43,421 bases of DNA, taken from contig JAHLLH010000011.1 in the NCBI GenBank assembly GCA_020444265.1, positions 90,290 to 133,710 of the forward strand, given 5' to 3'. Shown here in pieces: positions 8,593 through 18,355 of the stretch. Source of the stretch: a bacterium (lineage in GTDB: Bacteria > Electryoneota > Electryoneia > Electryoneales > Electryoneaceae). Numbering within the stretch: position 1 is the first letter of the stretch; each line of letters opens with the position of its first letter. The notes under the pieces were generated by a model. It was given only the letters and a program-made list of their open reading frames with translations. It searched no databases and had not been told where the DNA came from. The position numbers and the translations under genes were made by a program.

Positions 8593-8875
8593 GCGAGCAT
8601 CCAATCCATTCAACCAGTCATGTTCAGAGAAAGATAGTACAGGGAAGGTACTCCCAAAACTCCCCTCTGGGTTCCCACACCTTGCTCGGTGGCTGTTTCC
8701 ACCTCCCGAGACACAGTAAAATCAAGCTGATGACACTTGTCGATCCCCCACCTCTCCCCCTACCATATCAGAGTGTTGGGGGTCTCTAATACGGAAGACC
8801 TGAAACATCTCACCGTAATAGTCCATCCTCACTCAACACCCGGTCGGATTTTGATAGCGGGAGCACGCGGAAGCC

Positions 8876-11206
8876 ATGGAAGATTCAAGACTCAGTTTTT
8901 CTGGTCGCGCCATCTTCCGTCACCTCTCCGTCTCCATTCCGAAGAACGAGGAACAGGCATTCCTCGATCTGCTCCATTTCGAAAATCTGCGTCGATTCGG
9001 GCTCGTCATCCTCTCGCTCGCCTTCCCAGGCCTCCTCTTCGGGCTCGCTGTTCCCTATCTGAATCGTCACGCAGGCAGCCCTGTCCCGATCGAACCGTAT
9101 ACGGTTTTGCACTATTCCATTCTCTCCTTAATGCTGATCCTGGCTATCCTTTTCATCCGCATCATACCCAAAACAGTTGAGGAGGCCACCCTCTGGAAAC
9201 GGCAGTTGATGATAGGCAGCTTCGGCGCGGTGTTGATGGGAACAGCAATCACATCAGGCTTAACCTTTACCCTTCCGATTGGTCTGATCCCGATGCTGGG
9301 CTCCACGGTAATACTCAGCATCCTCGTACTGCTGCGAGGTCGAACTCTCGGCCTGCTCATGTTGTTTGGGCTTGCCGCTTTCCTCCTCTCAGCTTCCATC
9401 TTCCACCCGGACGAGCACCTTTTCGCGGAGTCGATCGGGATTGTCGCGATCTACGTCATGTCGTGGATCATGTCCCGTTTCCTCGTAAATGTTCGACTCC
9501 AACCCTACCTCGAACAGATTCGTCTTGCCGCCATCAACCGTGAGTTGAGTCGTGAAGTGGAGGAACGGCGCAAAGTCGAGCAGGAGCTGCGCTCGGCGCA
9601 CGAAGTCCTTGAACAGCATGCCATCTCGAAGACTTCCGACCTGCAGCGAGCGGTCGAAGAACTCGCCGACAGTGAAGAGAAATATCGCGCCCTGTTTGAA
9701 ATGGCAAACGATGCCATTTTCTTGATGGACGGTGAGGTCTTTGTCAACTGCAACGCAAAGACATTGGAGATTTTCCAGTGCACGCGTGAACAAATTGTCA
9801 GCCAACCTCCCTATCTCTTCTCCCCTGAATTTCAACCGGATGGACGAGACTCGACAGAAAAAGCGCGGGAAAAGATCGAAGCAGCCTTGGCAGGCGAACC
9901 CCAGTTCTTTGAATGGGTCCATTGCCACCATGACCGATCCTTGTTCGATGCGGAAGTCAGCCTGAACCAGATTGAATTGGCGGGCAAGCCTTACCTGCTG
10001 GCGATCGTCCGAGACATCACCGACCGTAAAAAGGCTGAGCAGGCACTTCGCGAAAGTGAGGAGAAATTGCGCCAGGCGCAGAAACTGGAAGCGATTGGGC
10101 GTCTCGCGGGCGGGGTGGCCCATGATTTCAACAACCTGCTGACCGCGATCATGGGCAATGCGGAAATGGCGATGCTTTCACTTTCCAAACCTGATCTGCT
10201 GCAGAAACAACTCGAGGAAATCCAATCCACCGGGGACCGTGCCGCCAAGCTGACGCGTCAGCTGCTTGCCTTCGGCCGCCGTCAAACACTTGCCCCGAAA
10301 CGGATTGACATCAATGAGATCCTGCGTAGTATGGAAGCGATGTTGAACCGTTTGGTTGGCGAGGAGATCACTCTTGCGTTGGACCTCGACGATGCCCTCC
10401 CCGCCATCGAAGCCGATCCGGTCCAGTTTGAGCGAATCGTCACCAATCTCGCTGTAAACGCCAGGGATGCCATGCCCGAAGGTGGTCTCCTGCTGATGTC
10501 AACCAATTATATACCCATGTGCAGTTGGCACGGAGAAGCGACCATCGTCGACGATCACACGAAAGACTGTGTGATGCTGACAATACGCGATACGGGTATC
10601 GGCATGCCCCCCGAGGTCCTCGATAACATTTTCGAGCCCTTCTTTACAACCAAAACGGGAGAGCGTGGGATTGGACTCGGACTGGCGACAGTGTATGGTA
10701 TTGTCAAACAGTCGGGCGGAGAGATACAGGCCGAAAGCCGTGTCGGGCAGGGGTCAGTTTTTAAACTCTGTTTCCCTGCGGTCAATGCTCCAGCGGAACC
10801 GAGCGAAATCAAGGTGGAGAAAGCGAGCCAACTCGAGGGTTCAGAAAAAATCTTTGTGATCGAGGATGATGAATCCGTCCGCCGCCTCACTGTAAATGTT
10901 CTTACAAAATTCGGCTACACGGTGCACGAAGCGATCAACGGACGTCGTGCCCTCGACCTTTGCCGGACGATGCGTGAACCGGTTGACCTGATTATATCAG
11001 ACGTCGTCATGCCTGAAATGAGCGGACCCGATTTCGCAGTGGAAGTCCGTCGTCTCTGGCCAGCCATCCCGCTCCTCTTTATGTCCGGCTACCACGACGA
11101 CCCCCAGACAGAACGTGTGCTGCACGATCTTCACGCTCCACTCCTGACCAAACCATTCCAACCTGTTGCCCTCGTCAAAGAAATCCGAAGGATCCTCGAC
11201 TCCTGA
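8876..11206 (+). CDS. Membrane hybrid sensor histidine kinase with PAS and receiver domains
   Basis: A 776-residue signalling protein. Residues ~40-215 contain about six hydrophobic helices without a large outside domain. A short coiled coil ([20 protein letters not shown]) leads to a PAS domain (~residues 265-390). Next comes the dimerisation/phosphotransfer domain with phospho-acceptor H416 in [11 protein letters not shown], then the HATPase with N-box [11 protein letters not shown]1 DTGIGMPPE and G2 [14 protein letters not shown]-terminal receiver domain (~655-776) carries the acceptor D709 in SDVVMP. The HDFNN form of the H-box is typical of hybrid kinases. No partner response regulator with a DNA-binding domain is adjacent, so its output is unknown. 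GGAAG lies just before the ATG. Confidence 0.92.
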   Translation: MEDSRLSFSGRAIFRHLSVSIPKNEEQAFLDLLHFENLRRFGLVILSLAFPGLLFGLAVPYLNRHAGSPVPIEPYTVLHYSILSLMLILAILFIRIIPKTVEEATLWKRQLMIGSFGAVLMGTAITSGLTFTLPIGLIPMLGSTVILSILVLLRGRTLGLLMLFGLAAFLLSASIFHPDEHLFAESIGIVAIYVMSWIMSRFLVNVRLQPYLEQIRLAAINRELSREVEERRKVEQELRSAHEVLEQHAISKTSDLQRAVEELADSEEKYRALFEMANDAIFLMDGEVFVNCNAKTLEIFQCTREQIVSQPPYLFSPEFQPDGRDSTEKAREKIEAALAGEPQFFEWVHCHHDRSLFDAEVSLNQIELAGKPYLLAIVRDITDRKKAEQALRESEEKLRQAQKLEAIGRLAGGVAHDFNNLLTAIMGNAEMAMLSLSKPDLLQKQLEEIQSTGDRAAKLTRQLLAFGRRQTLAPKRIDINEILRSMEAMLNRLVGEEITLALDLDDALPAIEADPVQFERIVTNLAVNARDAMPEGGLLLMSTNYIPMCSWHGEATIVDDHTKDCVMLTIRDTGIGMPPEVLDNIFEPFFTTKTGERGIGLGLATVYGIVKQSGGEIQAESRVGQGSVFKLCFPAVNAPAEPSEIKVEKASQLEGSEKIFVIEDDESVRRLTVNVLTKFGYTVHEAINGRRALDLCRTMREPVDLIISDVVMPEMSGPDFAVEVRRLWPAIPLLFMSGYHDDPQTERVLHDLHAPLLTKPFQPVALVKEIRRILDS

Positions 11207-11296
11207 CAGGGCTCAGATGTTCACTACTTCTTCTCGATCCCCCTCCCGAAAGAAATGGTTTCTTTGTAGGTTAGGGCATGAGTGTCGGCCTGGTAC

Positions 11297-11358
11297 TGCG
11301 TTGCGTCAGGCCCCCGAGCCTGACGCATATTCCATCAGACATGGGCGTCCGACGGAAC
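11297..11358 (+). repeat. Double palindrome, first copy upstream of uvrC
   Basis: Two hairpins in a row. TGCGTCAGG pairs with CCTGACGCA around CCCCCGAG (11302-11327). Then TCCATCAGAC / GTCCGACGGA forms an imperfect palindrome (11331-11357). The same unit recurs at 11401-11462 in the same direction and at 13387-13445 inverted. The copy at 11401 differs at only a few bases. Confidence 0.8.
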
Positions 11359-11372
11359 GGGCAGTGCAAGAA

Positions 11373-11400
11373 TAGCCCGGGTGCCCCGGCTTGGCTTTAT
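11373..11400. repeat. GGGTGCCCCGGCTTGG repeat
   Basis: The string GCCCGGGTGCCCCGGCTTGG here matches GGGTGCCCCGGCTTG at 29175 and 43323. It is related, inverted, to GGGTGACGGGGCACCC at 20301 and 29359. It sits between the two copies of the double palindrome. Confidence 0.6.
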
Positions 11401-11462
11401 TGCGTTGCGTCAGGCCCCAGAGCCTGACGCAGGATCCGTCAGACGTGGGCGTCTAACGGAAC
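11401..11462 (+). repeat. Double palindrome, second copy, abutting the uvrC start
   Basis: Same layout as 11297-11358: TGCGTCAGG / CCTGACGCA, then TCCGTCAGAC / GTCTAACGGA, ending two bases before the first possible uvrC ATG at 11464. In the mRNA the hairpins would lie directly upstream of the start. The inverted copy at 13387-13445 follows the uvrC stop codon. Confidence 0.8.
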
Positions 11463-11463
11463 G

Positions 11464-13371
11464 ATGGGAAACAGAGGACACGTGACCACCTACGGCAATC
11501 CCAAACCACGGTCTGAGGAAAAGATCACACCCCCTTCCTCCGCCACCCTCGAGCAGAAACTGGAGCTGCTCCCGCGTGAACCGGGAGTCTACATCTTCCG
11601 GGACGACAAGGGAAAGATCATCTATATCGGCAAGGCAAAGGTGCTGCGCAGCCGTGTCCGCAGCTACTTCTCCGGTCGGGATGATGGACGCTACCAGTTC
11701 CCTCTGTTGGTCGCGAGGATTGCCGACCTGGAGACGATTGTCACGGACAACGAGGTCGAGGCGCTGATCCTCGAATCGACGTTGATCAGGCGGCATCGCC
11801 CACGCTTCAACATCGATGTCCGCAACGATACCACCTATCCCTACCTGAAAGTAACCCGTGAACCCTACCCGCGTGTTTTTCTGACCCGTCAGCCAAAGTC
11901 AGACGGATCAAAATATTACGGGCCTTTGACCGAGGTAAAGCAGGCGAAGGAAACGGTCAATGTGCTGCGCAAGGTGACTCATATCCGCACCTGCAACCTG
12001 AACATCACGGACGAAAGCATCCGCGAGGGGAAACACAAGGTCTGCCTCGAGTACCACCTCGGCAACTGCCTGGGCCCTTGCGAGGGGCTGCAAAGCGAAG
12101 ATGAGTACAAACAGGGGTTGCAGCTGATGGTTGATGCAGTACACGGGAAAGCTGCCCCGTTGATCGACACGCTCGAAGGACGGATGAAGGACTACTCCTC
12201 GAAGCTGATGTTCGAGGAGGCGGCCAAGACACGCGACCAGATGGAACGGACCCGCTCGCTGGTCATCCGTCAGAAGGTGAGCAACCTCGATGAGCTGAAC
12301 CGTGACATCTTCGGCTACTCGCAGGAGGATCGTGATGCAGTCATCGCGGTCCTGAGGATGCGTGCCGGGCGTATCATCGGACGAACTCACTCCTACCTGA
12401 GCCGATTCGAAAATGCGGATCGTGCGGAGATCTGGGCACGCTACCTCGCAGAATTTTATGTCAATGATTCACGCAGTGTGCCGGACGAGATCATCCTGCC
12501 GGACGAACCTGGCGAGAGCGATGAGTGGATGCCGCTGCTGACCTATCTCGACGACAAGCTCGGCAAAAAGGTCAAGTGGATTACACCGCAGCGTGGTGAC
12601 AAGCATCGATTGCAAGAGTTGGCGACCCACAACGCCGAGCTGCTGCTGAAGGAACGTATTCAGGCAAAGGCGGCACGGGACCGTACCCCCCACAGCCTCA
12701 TCTCGCTCGCGGAACACCTCAAGCTTGAGAATCCGCCACGGGTGATCGAGTGTTTCGACAACTCAAACCTCTTCGGTCAGCACCCGGTCGCCGCGATGGT
12801 TCGTTTTGAGGATGCCCGTCCGAAGAAAAGCGAGTACAGGCATTACAAAATCAAAACGGTGATCGGGATCGACGATTTCGGCTCGATGCAGGAGGTGGTC
12901 GGGCGACGGTACCGCCGTCTGCTGAAAGAAAATGCCGACATGCCCGACCTGATCCTGATCGACGGCGGTAAAGGGCAGGTGAATGCAGCGAGGCGGATTG
13001 CCGACAACCTCGGGTTGAAACAGGTACCGGTGATCGGGCTTGCGAAACGTCTGGAGGAGATTGTCTTCCCGGGTTCAACCGACCCGATCACCCTCCCTCT
13101 CACCAGTTCCGCATTGAAGTTGCTGATGCAGATTCGTGACGAAACCCATCGTTTCGCGATCACCTACCACCGCAAGCTGCGCGGCTCCGCCCAAATCTCC
13201 TCGACGCTCGAGTCGATTGACGGCATCGGCGAGTCGGCTGCCAAGGCCCTCTTGAAACACTTTGGCTCCCTCAAGCGTTTGAAAGAGGCCACCCCGGAGC
13301 AGATCGCCCAAGTCAAAGGCTTCAGCCTGACCCGTGCGAAAAAGCTTGTGGGGCAGTTGGGGGAATTGTAG
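11464..13371 (+). CDS. uvrC: UvrABC system protein C (excinuclease subunit)
   Basis: UvrC makes both incisions around a DNA lesion once UvrA and UvrB have loaded. The 635-residue protein has all expected parts. The N-terminal GIY-YIG nuclease (GVYIFRDDKGKIIYIGKAK) makes the 3' cut. A UVR helix pair (SSKLMFEEAAKTRDQMERT) is the UvrB contact. The C-terminal RNase H-like nuclease (IECFDNSN; DLILIDGGKGQ) makes the 5' cut, followed by a helix-hairpin-helix pair (LESIDGIGESAAKALLKHFG). The conserved start lies near residue 28, so the true start may be the GTG at 11482 or even later; no candidate has a good ribosome site. Inverted copies of a repeat bracket the gene. Confidence 0.97.
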   Translation: MGNRGHVTTYGNPKPRSEEKITPPSSATLEQKLELLPREPGVYIFRDDKGKIIYIGKAKVLRSRVRSYFSGRDDGRYQFPLLVARIADLETIVTDNEVEALILESTLIRRHRPRFNIDVRNDTTYPYLKVTREPYPRVFLTRQPKSDGSKYYGPLTEVKQAKETVNVLRKVTHIRTCNLNITDESIREGKHKVCLEYHLGNCLGPCEGLQSEDEYKQGLQLMVDAVHGKAAPLIDTLEGRMKDYSSKLMFEEAAKTRDQMERTRSLVIRQKVSNLDELNRDIFGYSQEDRDAVIAVLRMRAGRIIGRTHSYLSRFENADRAEIWARYLAEFYVNDSRSVPDEIILPDEPGESDEWMPLLTYLDDKLGKKVKWITPQRGDKHRLQELATHNAELLLKERIQAKAARDRTPHSLISLAEHLKLENPPRVIECFDNSNLFGQHPVAAMVRFEDARPKKSEYRHYKIKTVIGIDDFGSMQEVVGRRYRRLLKENADMPDLILIDGGKGQVNAARRIADNLGLKQVPVIGLAKRLEEIVFPGSTDPITLPLTSSALKLLMQIRDETHRFAITYHRKLRGSAQISSTLESIDGIGESAAKALLKHFGSLKRLKEATPEQIAQVKGFSLTRAKKLVGQLGEL

Positions 13372-13386
13372 AAAACTGCTGCAACA

Positions 13387-13445
13387 GTTCCGTCAGACGC
13401 CCACGTCTGATGGATGCAAGCGTCAGGCTCAGGGGCCTGACGCAA
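13387..13445 (-). repeat. Double palindrome, inverted copy downstream of uvrC
   Basis: Read on the minus strand this is the same double palindrome as 11401-11462, with about 85% identity by eye. As RNA it forms GTTCCGTCAGACG.../CGTCTGATGGA and GCGTCAGG.../CCTGACGC hairpins 15 bases after the uvrC stop. It could serve as a 3'-end stabiliser or weak terminator, but no U-run follows. It also lies 23 bases before the start of the next gene. Confidence 0.8.
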
Positions 13446-13468
13446 CACATAGCAGAACTCGGACAGCC

Positions 13469-14869
13469 ATGATCCCGCACCTCCTCACCCTGCTGCTGCT
13501 GATCCTGCCAATGGTCGGGATTCCATCGATCTTCGGCACGGACAAGGCTGCGCGGTATGAGGAGGATCATACCACCTGGGTTTACCCGCCGTGGGAACAT
13601 ACCTGGGGAATTGTTCGCGCCACCCAGACCCATCTCACCTTCTACTCGATGGGAGCCTCGCAGTTCATCAACCCGCAAGGGCTTGCGGTGGTCCGTCTCG
13701 ATGCGAGCAATGACCCTGAAAGCCGTGGTGATGACGATGAGGTCACCGTCTACGGTGTCAATTCTGGCGAAAATACGATCATCTATAACAAATCGATGAC
13801 CAGCCTCGGCTTCTACAACGGGGAAAACATCCCGGACAAACCGCTCGACCAACCTTGGGACATCGCCGCCCTGGTCAATGGTCTGGTGTACATCACCGAT
13901 GCGGGCAACCAGCGGATCATCAAGCTGCGGAATGTGAATTCCGAACTCGAGTACGTCGCGACGTTCGGCATGGCGGATTCGGTTGGATTGGTGCTGCCTC
14001 GCGGGGTGGACGCGACCGATGGGGGCCGTGTCGTGGTCGCGGATGCAGGCTCGAACCGTGTGCTTTTATTCGACAGCACCGGTGTTTTAACAGGCGAGCT
14101 GACTGGCTTTGACCGTCCGGTTGGACTGGCCGCCGTCGACTCGGAAACCATTTTCCTGCGACCCCCGCGTGACTACATCGTCGTCAGTGATTCCGGCGGG
14201 CGACGTATCCGGAAGCTCACCTATGCTGGTACTCTGCTGCACGAGGTGGATGTGGCAGAGGCGACTGGCTTGGAAAACCCTTATGTCGGGCACCTAGCCA
14301 TCGACCTGTTTCACAACATCATCGCTACCGATTCGGTCAACAACTGCATCCTGAAGTTCGACAACGAGCTCGATATCCTCGCTGTCTGGGGTCAAAAGGG
14401 GAAGGGAAGGAGTCGATTCGTCGGCCCGACCGGGATTGCGGCATGGAGACGATTCGGACAGACCTTTGTCGCGGAACAAGGCGGCGCGCACTACCTCTGG
14501 GTGGGGACTGATTTCACCCACCCCCCGCGTCTATCCATCGAAAAGGGTCCGATCATCCGTCTCAAACTTGGCTTGACGGAGCGCAGCCGGATCACTTTGC
14601 GTTTATTGGATCGAAAGGGAGAGCTGGTACAGGACTTACGGGCGACACGTTCCGCCGGGGAACAATCGCTGAACTGGCTGCTCAACCGGAAACAAACCCC
14701 GTTGCATCTGGATAGCGATGACCCGATCCGAGTGAGCCGTCTCCAACCTCCCGAACCTGGCCGTTACATCCTCGAGATTCACCTGCGCGCGAGCTATTCC
14801 TCCAGCAAGGCCTTCGAGAAGGTTGTCGAGACAGAAGTTGAGCTCACACCCGACCTCTATACGAACTGA
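13469..14869 (+). CDS. Secreted NHL-repeat beta-propeller protein
   Basis: The 466-residue protein begins MIPHLLTLLLLILPMVGIPS, a signal peptide or N-terminal anchor. The ATG at 13469 is chosen because the preceding in-frame residues come from the repeat at 13387. The body contains NHL-type blades: QPWDIAALVNGLVYITDAGNQRI, LPRGVDATDGGRVVVADAGSNRVLLFD and DYIVVSDSGGRRIRKL, probably six in one propeller. The last ~100 residues (RSRITLRLLDRKGELVQDLR...PGRYILEIHL) resemble the FlgD-type Ig-like domain often found at the C-terminus of FCB exported proteins. NHL propellers usually bind other proteins or polymers; no catalytic residues are seen. The function is unknown. It runs tail to tail with the ABC permease. 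Confidence 0.82.
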   Translation: MIPHLLTLLLLILPMVGIPSIFGTDKAARYEEDHTTWVYPPWEHTWGIVRATQTHLTFYSMGASQFINPQGLAVVRLDASNDPESRGDDDEVTVYGVNSGENTIIYNKSMTSLGFYNGENIPDKPLDQPWDIAALVNGLVYITDAGNQRIIKLRNVNSELEYVATFGMADSVGLVLPRGVDATDGGRVVVADAGSNRVLLFDSTGVLTGELTGFDRPVGLAAVDSETIFLRPPRDYIVVSDSGGRRIRKLTYAGTLLHEVDVAEATGLENPYVGHLAIDLFHNIIATDSVNNCILKFDNELDILAVWGQKGKGRSRFVGPTGIAAWRRFGQTFVAEQGGAHYLWVGTDFTHPPRLSIEKGPIIRLKLGLTERSRITLRLLDRKGELVQDLRATRSAGEQSLNWLLNRKQTPLHLDSDDPIRVSRLQPPEPGRYILEIHLRASYSSSKAFEKVVETEVELTPDLYTN

Positions 14870-14887
14870 CCAGGCTAACGGTTCGCC

Positions 14888-17326
14888 TTATTCGTGACGA
14901 AGCGACAACACCGGGTTGTTGTTCGCGGCACGCCAGGCAAGTACACCAACCGTCAGCCATGCAACAGCGACTGCGATCAGGGTAGCCGCGAATAGCAGCA
15001 GCGGACTTAGTTCCACACGGTAGGCGAAATTCTCCAGCCACCGTTGCATCGTAAACCAGGCAAAGGGCCATGCGACCACTGTCCCTGCGAGGACCAGCAG
15101 GGTGATCTGCCGTGTCAACAGCAGGACTATATGGCCGGATTCGGCGCCCAACGCTTTGCGTATGCCGATCTCCTTGGTCCGTTGTGTCACTTCAAGCGTC
15201 GCAAGACCCAACAGACCGAGCGCAGCGATGACGATGGTGAAGAAGGAGGCGAGACGGACAATCGTGCTCCAGCGCTGCTCTTCACGATACATCCCATCAA
15301 CCTGGTCATCGACAAAATCGACATCAAACCCATACTCCGGGGCGAGGTCGGGCCATGCGGCTTCCAGCCTGCGCAGAGTCCCGGCGATATCATCTCCAGC
15401 CAGACGGATGAGCACACTTTGGACGGTGAACCAGTTGGGAGAACTGGCGCCAATCCCCTGACGAAAAAGGACTTCAGGGCTTAGTTGCAACAGAAGTGGC
15501 TCAATCTCCTCGTGCAGCGAGGAGAAATGAAAATCCTCCACCACACCAATCACTTCTGTCTCCTTCAAGCCAGGGACAGCCTGACCGATCGGGTTGTCCC
15601 ATGCCATGTAGTCCACCATCGCCTGGTTGACAATCAGCGCATGTTCACGGTCGTAGACGCTACCCGGATCAAAGTTGCGACCAGAGGTCAATTGGATGCC
15701 CATCACATCGAGAAAGTTGGGACGGACGCAGTTGGTATGAACGTTCTCATAGATCTTTCCGGCACCGTCCGCCCAACGTAGACCGGTCCAGAAGTTTGCA
15801 TCGAAGCCGCAGGAAATACCGGTCACTCCCAGCACACCAGGGTCATCCTTGAAGGCGAGCTGCACACGGTCCGCGATAATCGCACCCGTGGAATCAAGAT
15901 TGCTGACTTCCAGCTCGATGACCTGGTCACCGTTGTAGCCGAGTTCCTTCTGTTGGATGAAACTGAGCTGGCTGGCCATGATCAGGGTAATGGCCACCAG
16001 TGCTACTGCCATGCTGAACTGGATAAAGACCAGCACCTGCCGAAGTCGTGCCTTGCCGCCGACACGGAGATGGCCACGGATCGCGTTGATCGGCGAGAAT
16101 CCGGACATCACAATTGCAGGATAGCTGCCAGCCGCAAACACGACCAGCATCCAGATGGCGAGGCCGCCGAGCAGCATCGACCAATCGAATGCCATCACGA
16201 TGCTACGTTCCGCGAGGGTTGAAAAAGCAGGCAGAAGAAGTTCGGCCGCGCCATAACCGAGAATCATCGCAACCAGGGTCAGCAGGGCGATTTCAAGCCA
16301 GAATTGACGCATGATCTGGGTGCGATGCGCGCCCATCACCTTGCGCACTCCCACCTCGAGGGCACGAGTGGTGGATCGTCCAATCGCGAGGGTAGTAAAG
16401 TTGATGCAAGCAATGAGCAGCACTCCGAAACCGATGATCATCAGGATCAACGGTCCGTTGACAGAGGTTTCCGTCGGCCAGCCGTTGGGATTATCGAGGG
16501 CGAGGTGGATGTCTGTTACAGGCTGAAAATGGTAGCTCTTTGAGTCATTTTCATCTTCACCCCCCGTGGCCTTAACAAACTCCTCCAGCTTGCTGAGTGT
16601 ATTCGCAACCGCCGCCTCAACCGTTGCGATGTCAGCCATCGGCTCGAGACGGGCGTACGATTCCGAATAGGTGACCTGCCAACCCTCGTTTAGAAGAGAT
16701 GCCAGGGATTCTTGCAAGAGGACAAAGGGGGTCAAGACATCATAGTCGAACGTACTGTTTGAAGGAGGGGCGGTAGTGATTCCTCGAACCATGAAGGTCA
16801 TATAACCTTCATTGGTATTCATCTCGAAGCGACGCCCCATCGCGGAACCCTCGCCAAAGAGTTTTTTGGCGAGACGGTCGGTGATGATGGCGCCATCACG
16901 TGCCTCTAGCGCGGTCGCTGGATCACCTTCCAGCATCGGAATACGGAAAAGGGTCGGGAAATTGGGATCGACATACATGTTCTCTTCTTCATATTCCGCT
17001 TGGTCAATCCGGATCCGTTCAACACCATCAACCAACCGGGTCACCCCTTCAATTCCCGGCAAGTTCTCATTAAACGTGTCCGCAAAACGGGACGATACCT
17101 CGCTGGATATTTCAGTCTGTACGCCATTTTCCTCCTCCAGCGATACGATACGGTAGAGATGGTCCGCTTCGGGGATGTACTGGTTGTAGCTGAATTCGTG
17201 GCGCGTATAGAGGAAGATCAGCAGGCAAACGGTGATCCCGAGAGTCAGGCCCAACAGGTTGATGATGGTGTAGATCCGGTTCCGAAACAAGGCACGAAGT
17301 GCCACCTTGATGTAATTCGTCCACAT
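14888..17326 (-). CDS. ABC transporter permease, MacB/FtsX-like
   Basis: An 812-residue inner-membrane protein with two copies of the MacB/FtsX unit. Each copy has one helix, a periplasmic domain and three helices. The first starts NRIYTIINLLGLTLGITVCLLIFLY and ends with the FtsX segment GVRKVMGAHRTQIMRQFW. The second ends with EIGIRKALGAESGHIVLLLT. This long duplicated form is common in Bacteroidetes and relatives and usually works with a separate ATPase in export of small molecules, peptides or lipoproteins, or in mechanotransmission. No ATPase gene is adjacent, so the partner is elsewhere. The ATG at 17326 has GGGAGG six bases upstream; an ATG ten codons earlier does not. Confidence 0.9.
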   Translation of the reverse strand: MWTNYIKVALRALFRNRIYTIINLLGLTLGITVCLLIFLYTRHEFSYNQYIPEADHLYRIVSLEEENGVQTEISSEVSSRFADTFNENLPGIEGVTRLVDGVERIRIDQAEYEEENMYVDPNFPTLFRIPMLEGDPATALEARDGAIITDRLAKKLFGEGSAMGRRFEMNTNEGYMTFMVRGITTAPPSNSTFDYDVLTPFVLLQESLASLLNEGWQVTYSESYARLEPMADIATVEAAVANTLSKLEEFVKATGGEDENDSKSYHFQPVTDIHLALDNPNGWPTETSVNGPLILMIIGFGVLLIACINFTTLAIGRSTTRALEVGVRKVMGAHRTQIMRQFWLEIALLTLVAMILGYGAAELLLPAFSTLAERSIVMAFDWSMLLGGLAIWMLVVFAAGSYPAIVMSGFSPINAIRGHLRVGGKARLRQVLVFIQFSMAVALVAITLIMASQLSFIQQKELGYNGDQVIELEVSNLDSTGAIIADRVQLAFKDDPGVLGVTGISCGFDANFWTGLRWADGAGKIYENVHTNCVRPNFLDVMGIQLTSGRNFDPGSVYDREHALIVNQAMVDYMAWDNPIGQAVPGLKETEVIGVVEDFHFSSLHEEIEPLLLQLSPEVLFRQGIGASSPNWFTVQSVLIRLAGDDIAGTLRRLEAAWPDLAPEYGFDVDFVDDQVDGMYREEQRWSTIVRLASFFTIVIAALGLLGLATLEVTQRTKEIGIRKALGAESGHIVLLLTRQITLLVLAGTVVAWPFAWFTMQRWLENFAYRVELSPLLLFAATLIAVAVAWLTVGVLAWRAANNNPVLSLRHE

Positions 17327-17498
17327 GGCCGCCTCCCAGCGATCGGCATCCCCCACGGTGCCCTATGAGGAAATCTGATACAACCTGCGTGCCAAGCCTC
17401 GCTGCATCTTGTTATTACAGAAGTTATATTTCATTCCTTCGGTAAGCAGCACACCATATTGTTCGTTATCGTACACCAGATGTGCTGAATCGAACAGC

Positions 17499-18209
17499 TT
17501 ACGCCCACTCGAGGTAGTCAGAGGGATTGTAGAAGGTTTCGATGCTTCCGGGGTCCAGCGAGATGTCGACCAGCAGACGGGCTGCTTCTTCCGGGGTGAT
17601 ATCGTGCGACTCATCAGCAAGGCCGAGGGTGGCAAGCAACCGATCCCGTTTGCCGCGGCGCCTCTCTTCGACAGGGGTACCCAGGAGCGTCGCGATCCGG
17701 ATACCGGTGTAGCGCAGGCTACTGTTGGCAAGAAAAGCTTCCGCCTTCCCTTTTTCGGCGAGCATTTCGATGGAGGATGTCTCGTCCGCTCCAGCGGCGG
17801 AGGCGAGGATAAATCGTGGATTGGAGCCGCTGGAGGAAGAGGCGCGCATCAACATGGTCGCTAAACCATTGTCCACCGCCTCGTAACCATCGATGAAAGG
17901 GTTGTATCGTCCGCCGGATTTACGTCCCATCCGTGTCGGATTGGACCCCAACAGACAGAATACAAGGGATGGTTTGCGCTGGGCAAGGGTGTTGGAAATG
18001 TCAATCTGCTCAAAGGCTGTCAGATCAATTTCCGCACCGCGTGACTTGAACCACTCCAGCCACTCGTCCAGATCGGTGTGGTCCTGACGGACATGGGCGA
18101 CGGTGGGGATGCCCCGTGCCAGCAGTTCATCGACTACGGCACGGCCTGTCGGCCCTGTCGCCCCGGCGACAAAAGCAAGCTGTTCGACCTGTTGCACCGA
18201 TTCAGTCAC
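17499..18209 (-). CDS. NAD(P)-binding Rossmann-fold protein (atypical SDR-like)
   Basis: A 236-residue cytoplasmic protein with the dinucleotide-binding motif VAGATGPTGRAVVDELLARG, a variant of GxxGxxG typical of atypical short-chain dehydrogenases and NAD(P)H-binding proteins. It then has FCLLGSNPTRMGRKS (strand 4 region) and FILASAAGADETSS. The usual YxxxK catalytic pair is not evident; EMLAEKGKAEAFL sits where it would be. This suggests an NADPH-sensing or reductase-like role rather than a classical dehydrogenase. The start is a GTG at 18209 with GGGATGGGG before it. It is separated from the ABC permease by about 170 bases and may be its own unit. No substrate is inferred. Confidence 0.8.
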   Translation of the reverse strand: MTESVQQVEQLAFVAGATGPTGRAVVDELLARGIPTVAHVRQDHTDLDEWLEWFKSRGAEIDLTAFEQIDISNTLAQRKPSLVFCLLGSNPTRMGRKSGGRYNPFIDGYEAVDNGLATMLMRASSSSGSNPRFILASAAGADETSSIEMLAEKGKAEAFLANSSLRYTGIRIATLLGTPVEERRRGKRDRLLATLGLADESHDITPEEAARLLVDISLDPGSIETFYNPSDYLEWA

Positions 18210-18311
18210 ACCCCATCCCGATCCGTTGGTTGCACGAATCTCGCCTTTCCAGCGTGCTCAGTCAAGGTTCACATGGTCATCGCAGACAGTTTACCATAAC
18301 GAGGACCGCCA

Positions 18312-18355
18312 TCCCAGACAGTTTAACATGACTCGTTATGTTAAACTGTCTGGGA
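18312..18355 (-). terminator. Perfect 18-bp hairpin overlapping the 3' end of the phosphomutase-like gene
   Basis: TCCCAGACAGTTTAACAT (18312-18329) and its exact complement (18338-18355) are separated by GACTCGTT. The right arm contains the stop codon and last five codons of the gene at 18341-19321. No T-run follows on the minus strand, so it may be a factor-dependent end or an mRNA stabiliser. A partial third copy of the arm, CAGACAGTTTACCATAAC, lies at 18283-18300. The element may thus be a repeat that inserted into the gene end. Confidence 0.6.

Noticed and set aside
11297-11462. CRISPR array
   Set aside because: Repeats are palindromes with unequal spacing and only two copies in direct orientation; spacers are themselves repeat sequence and no cas gene is present.
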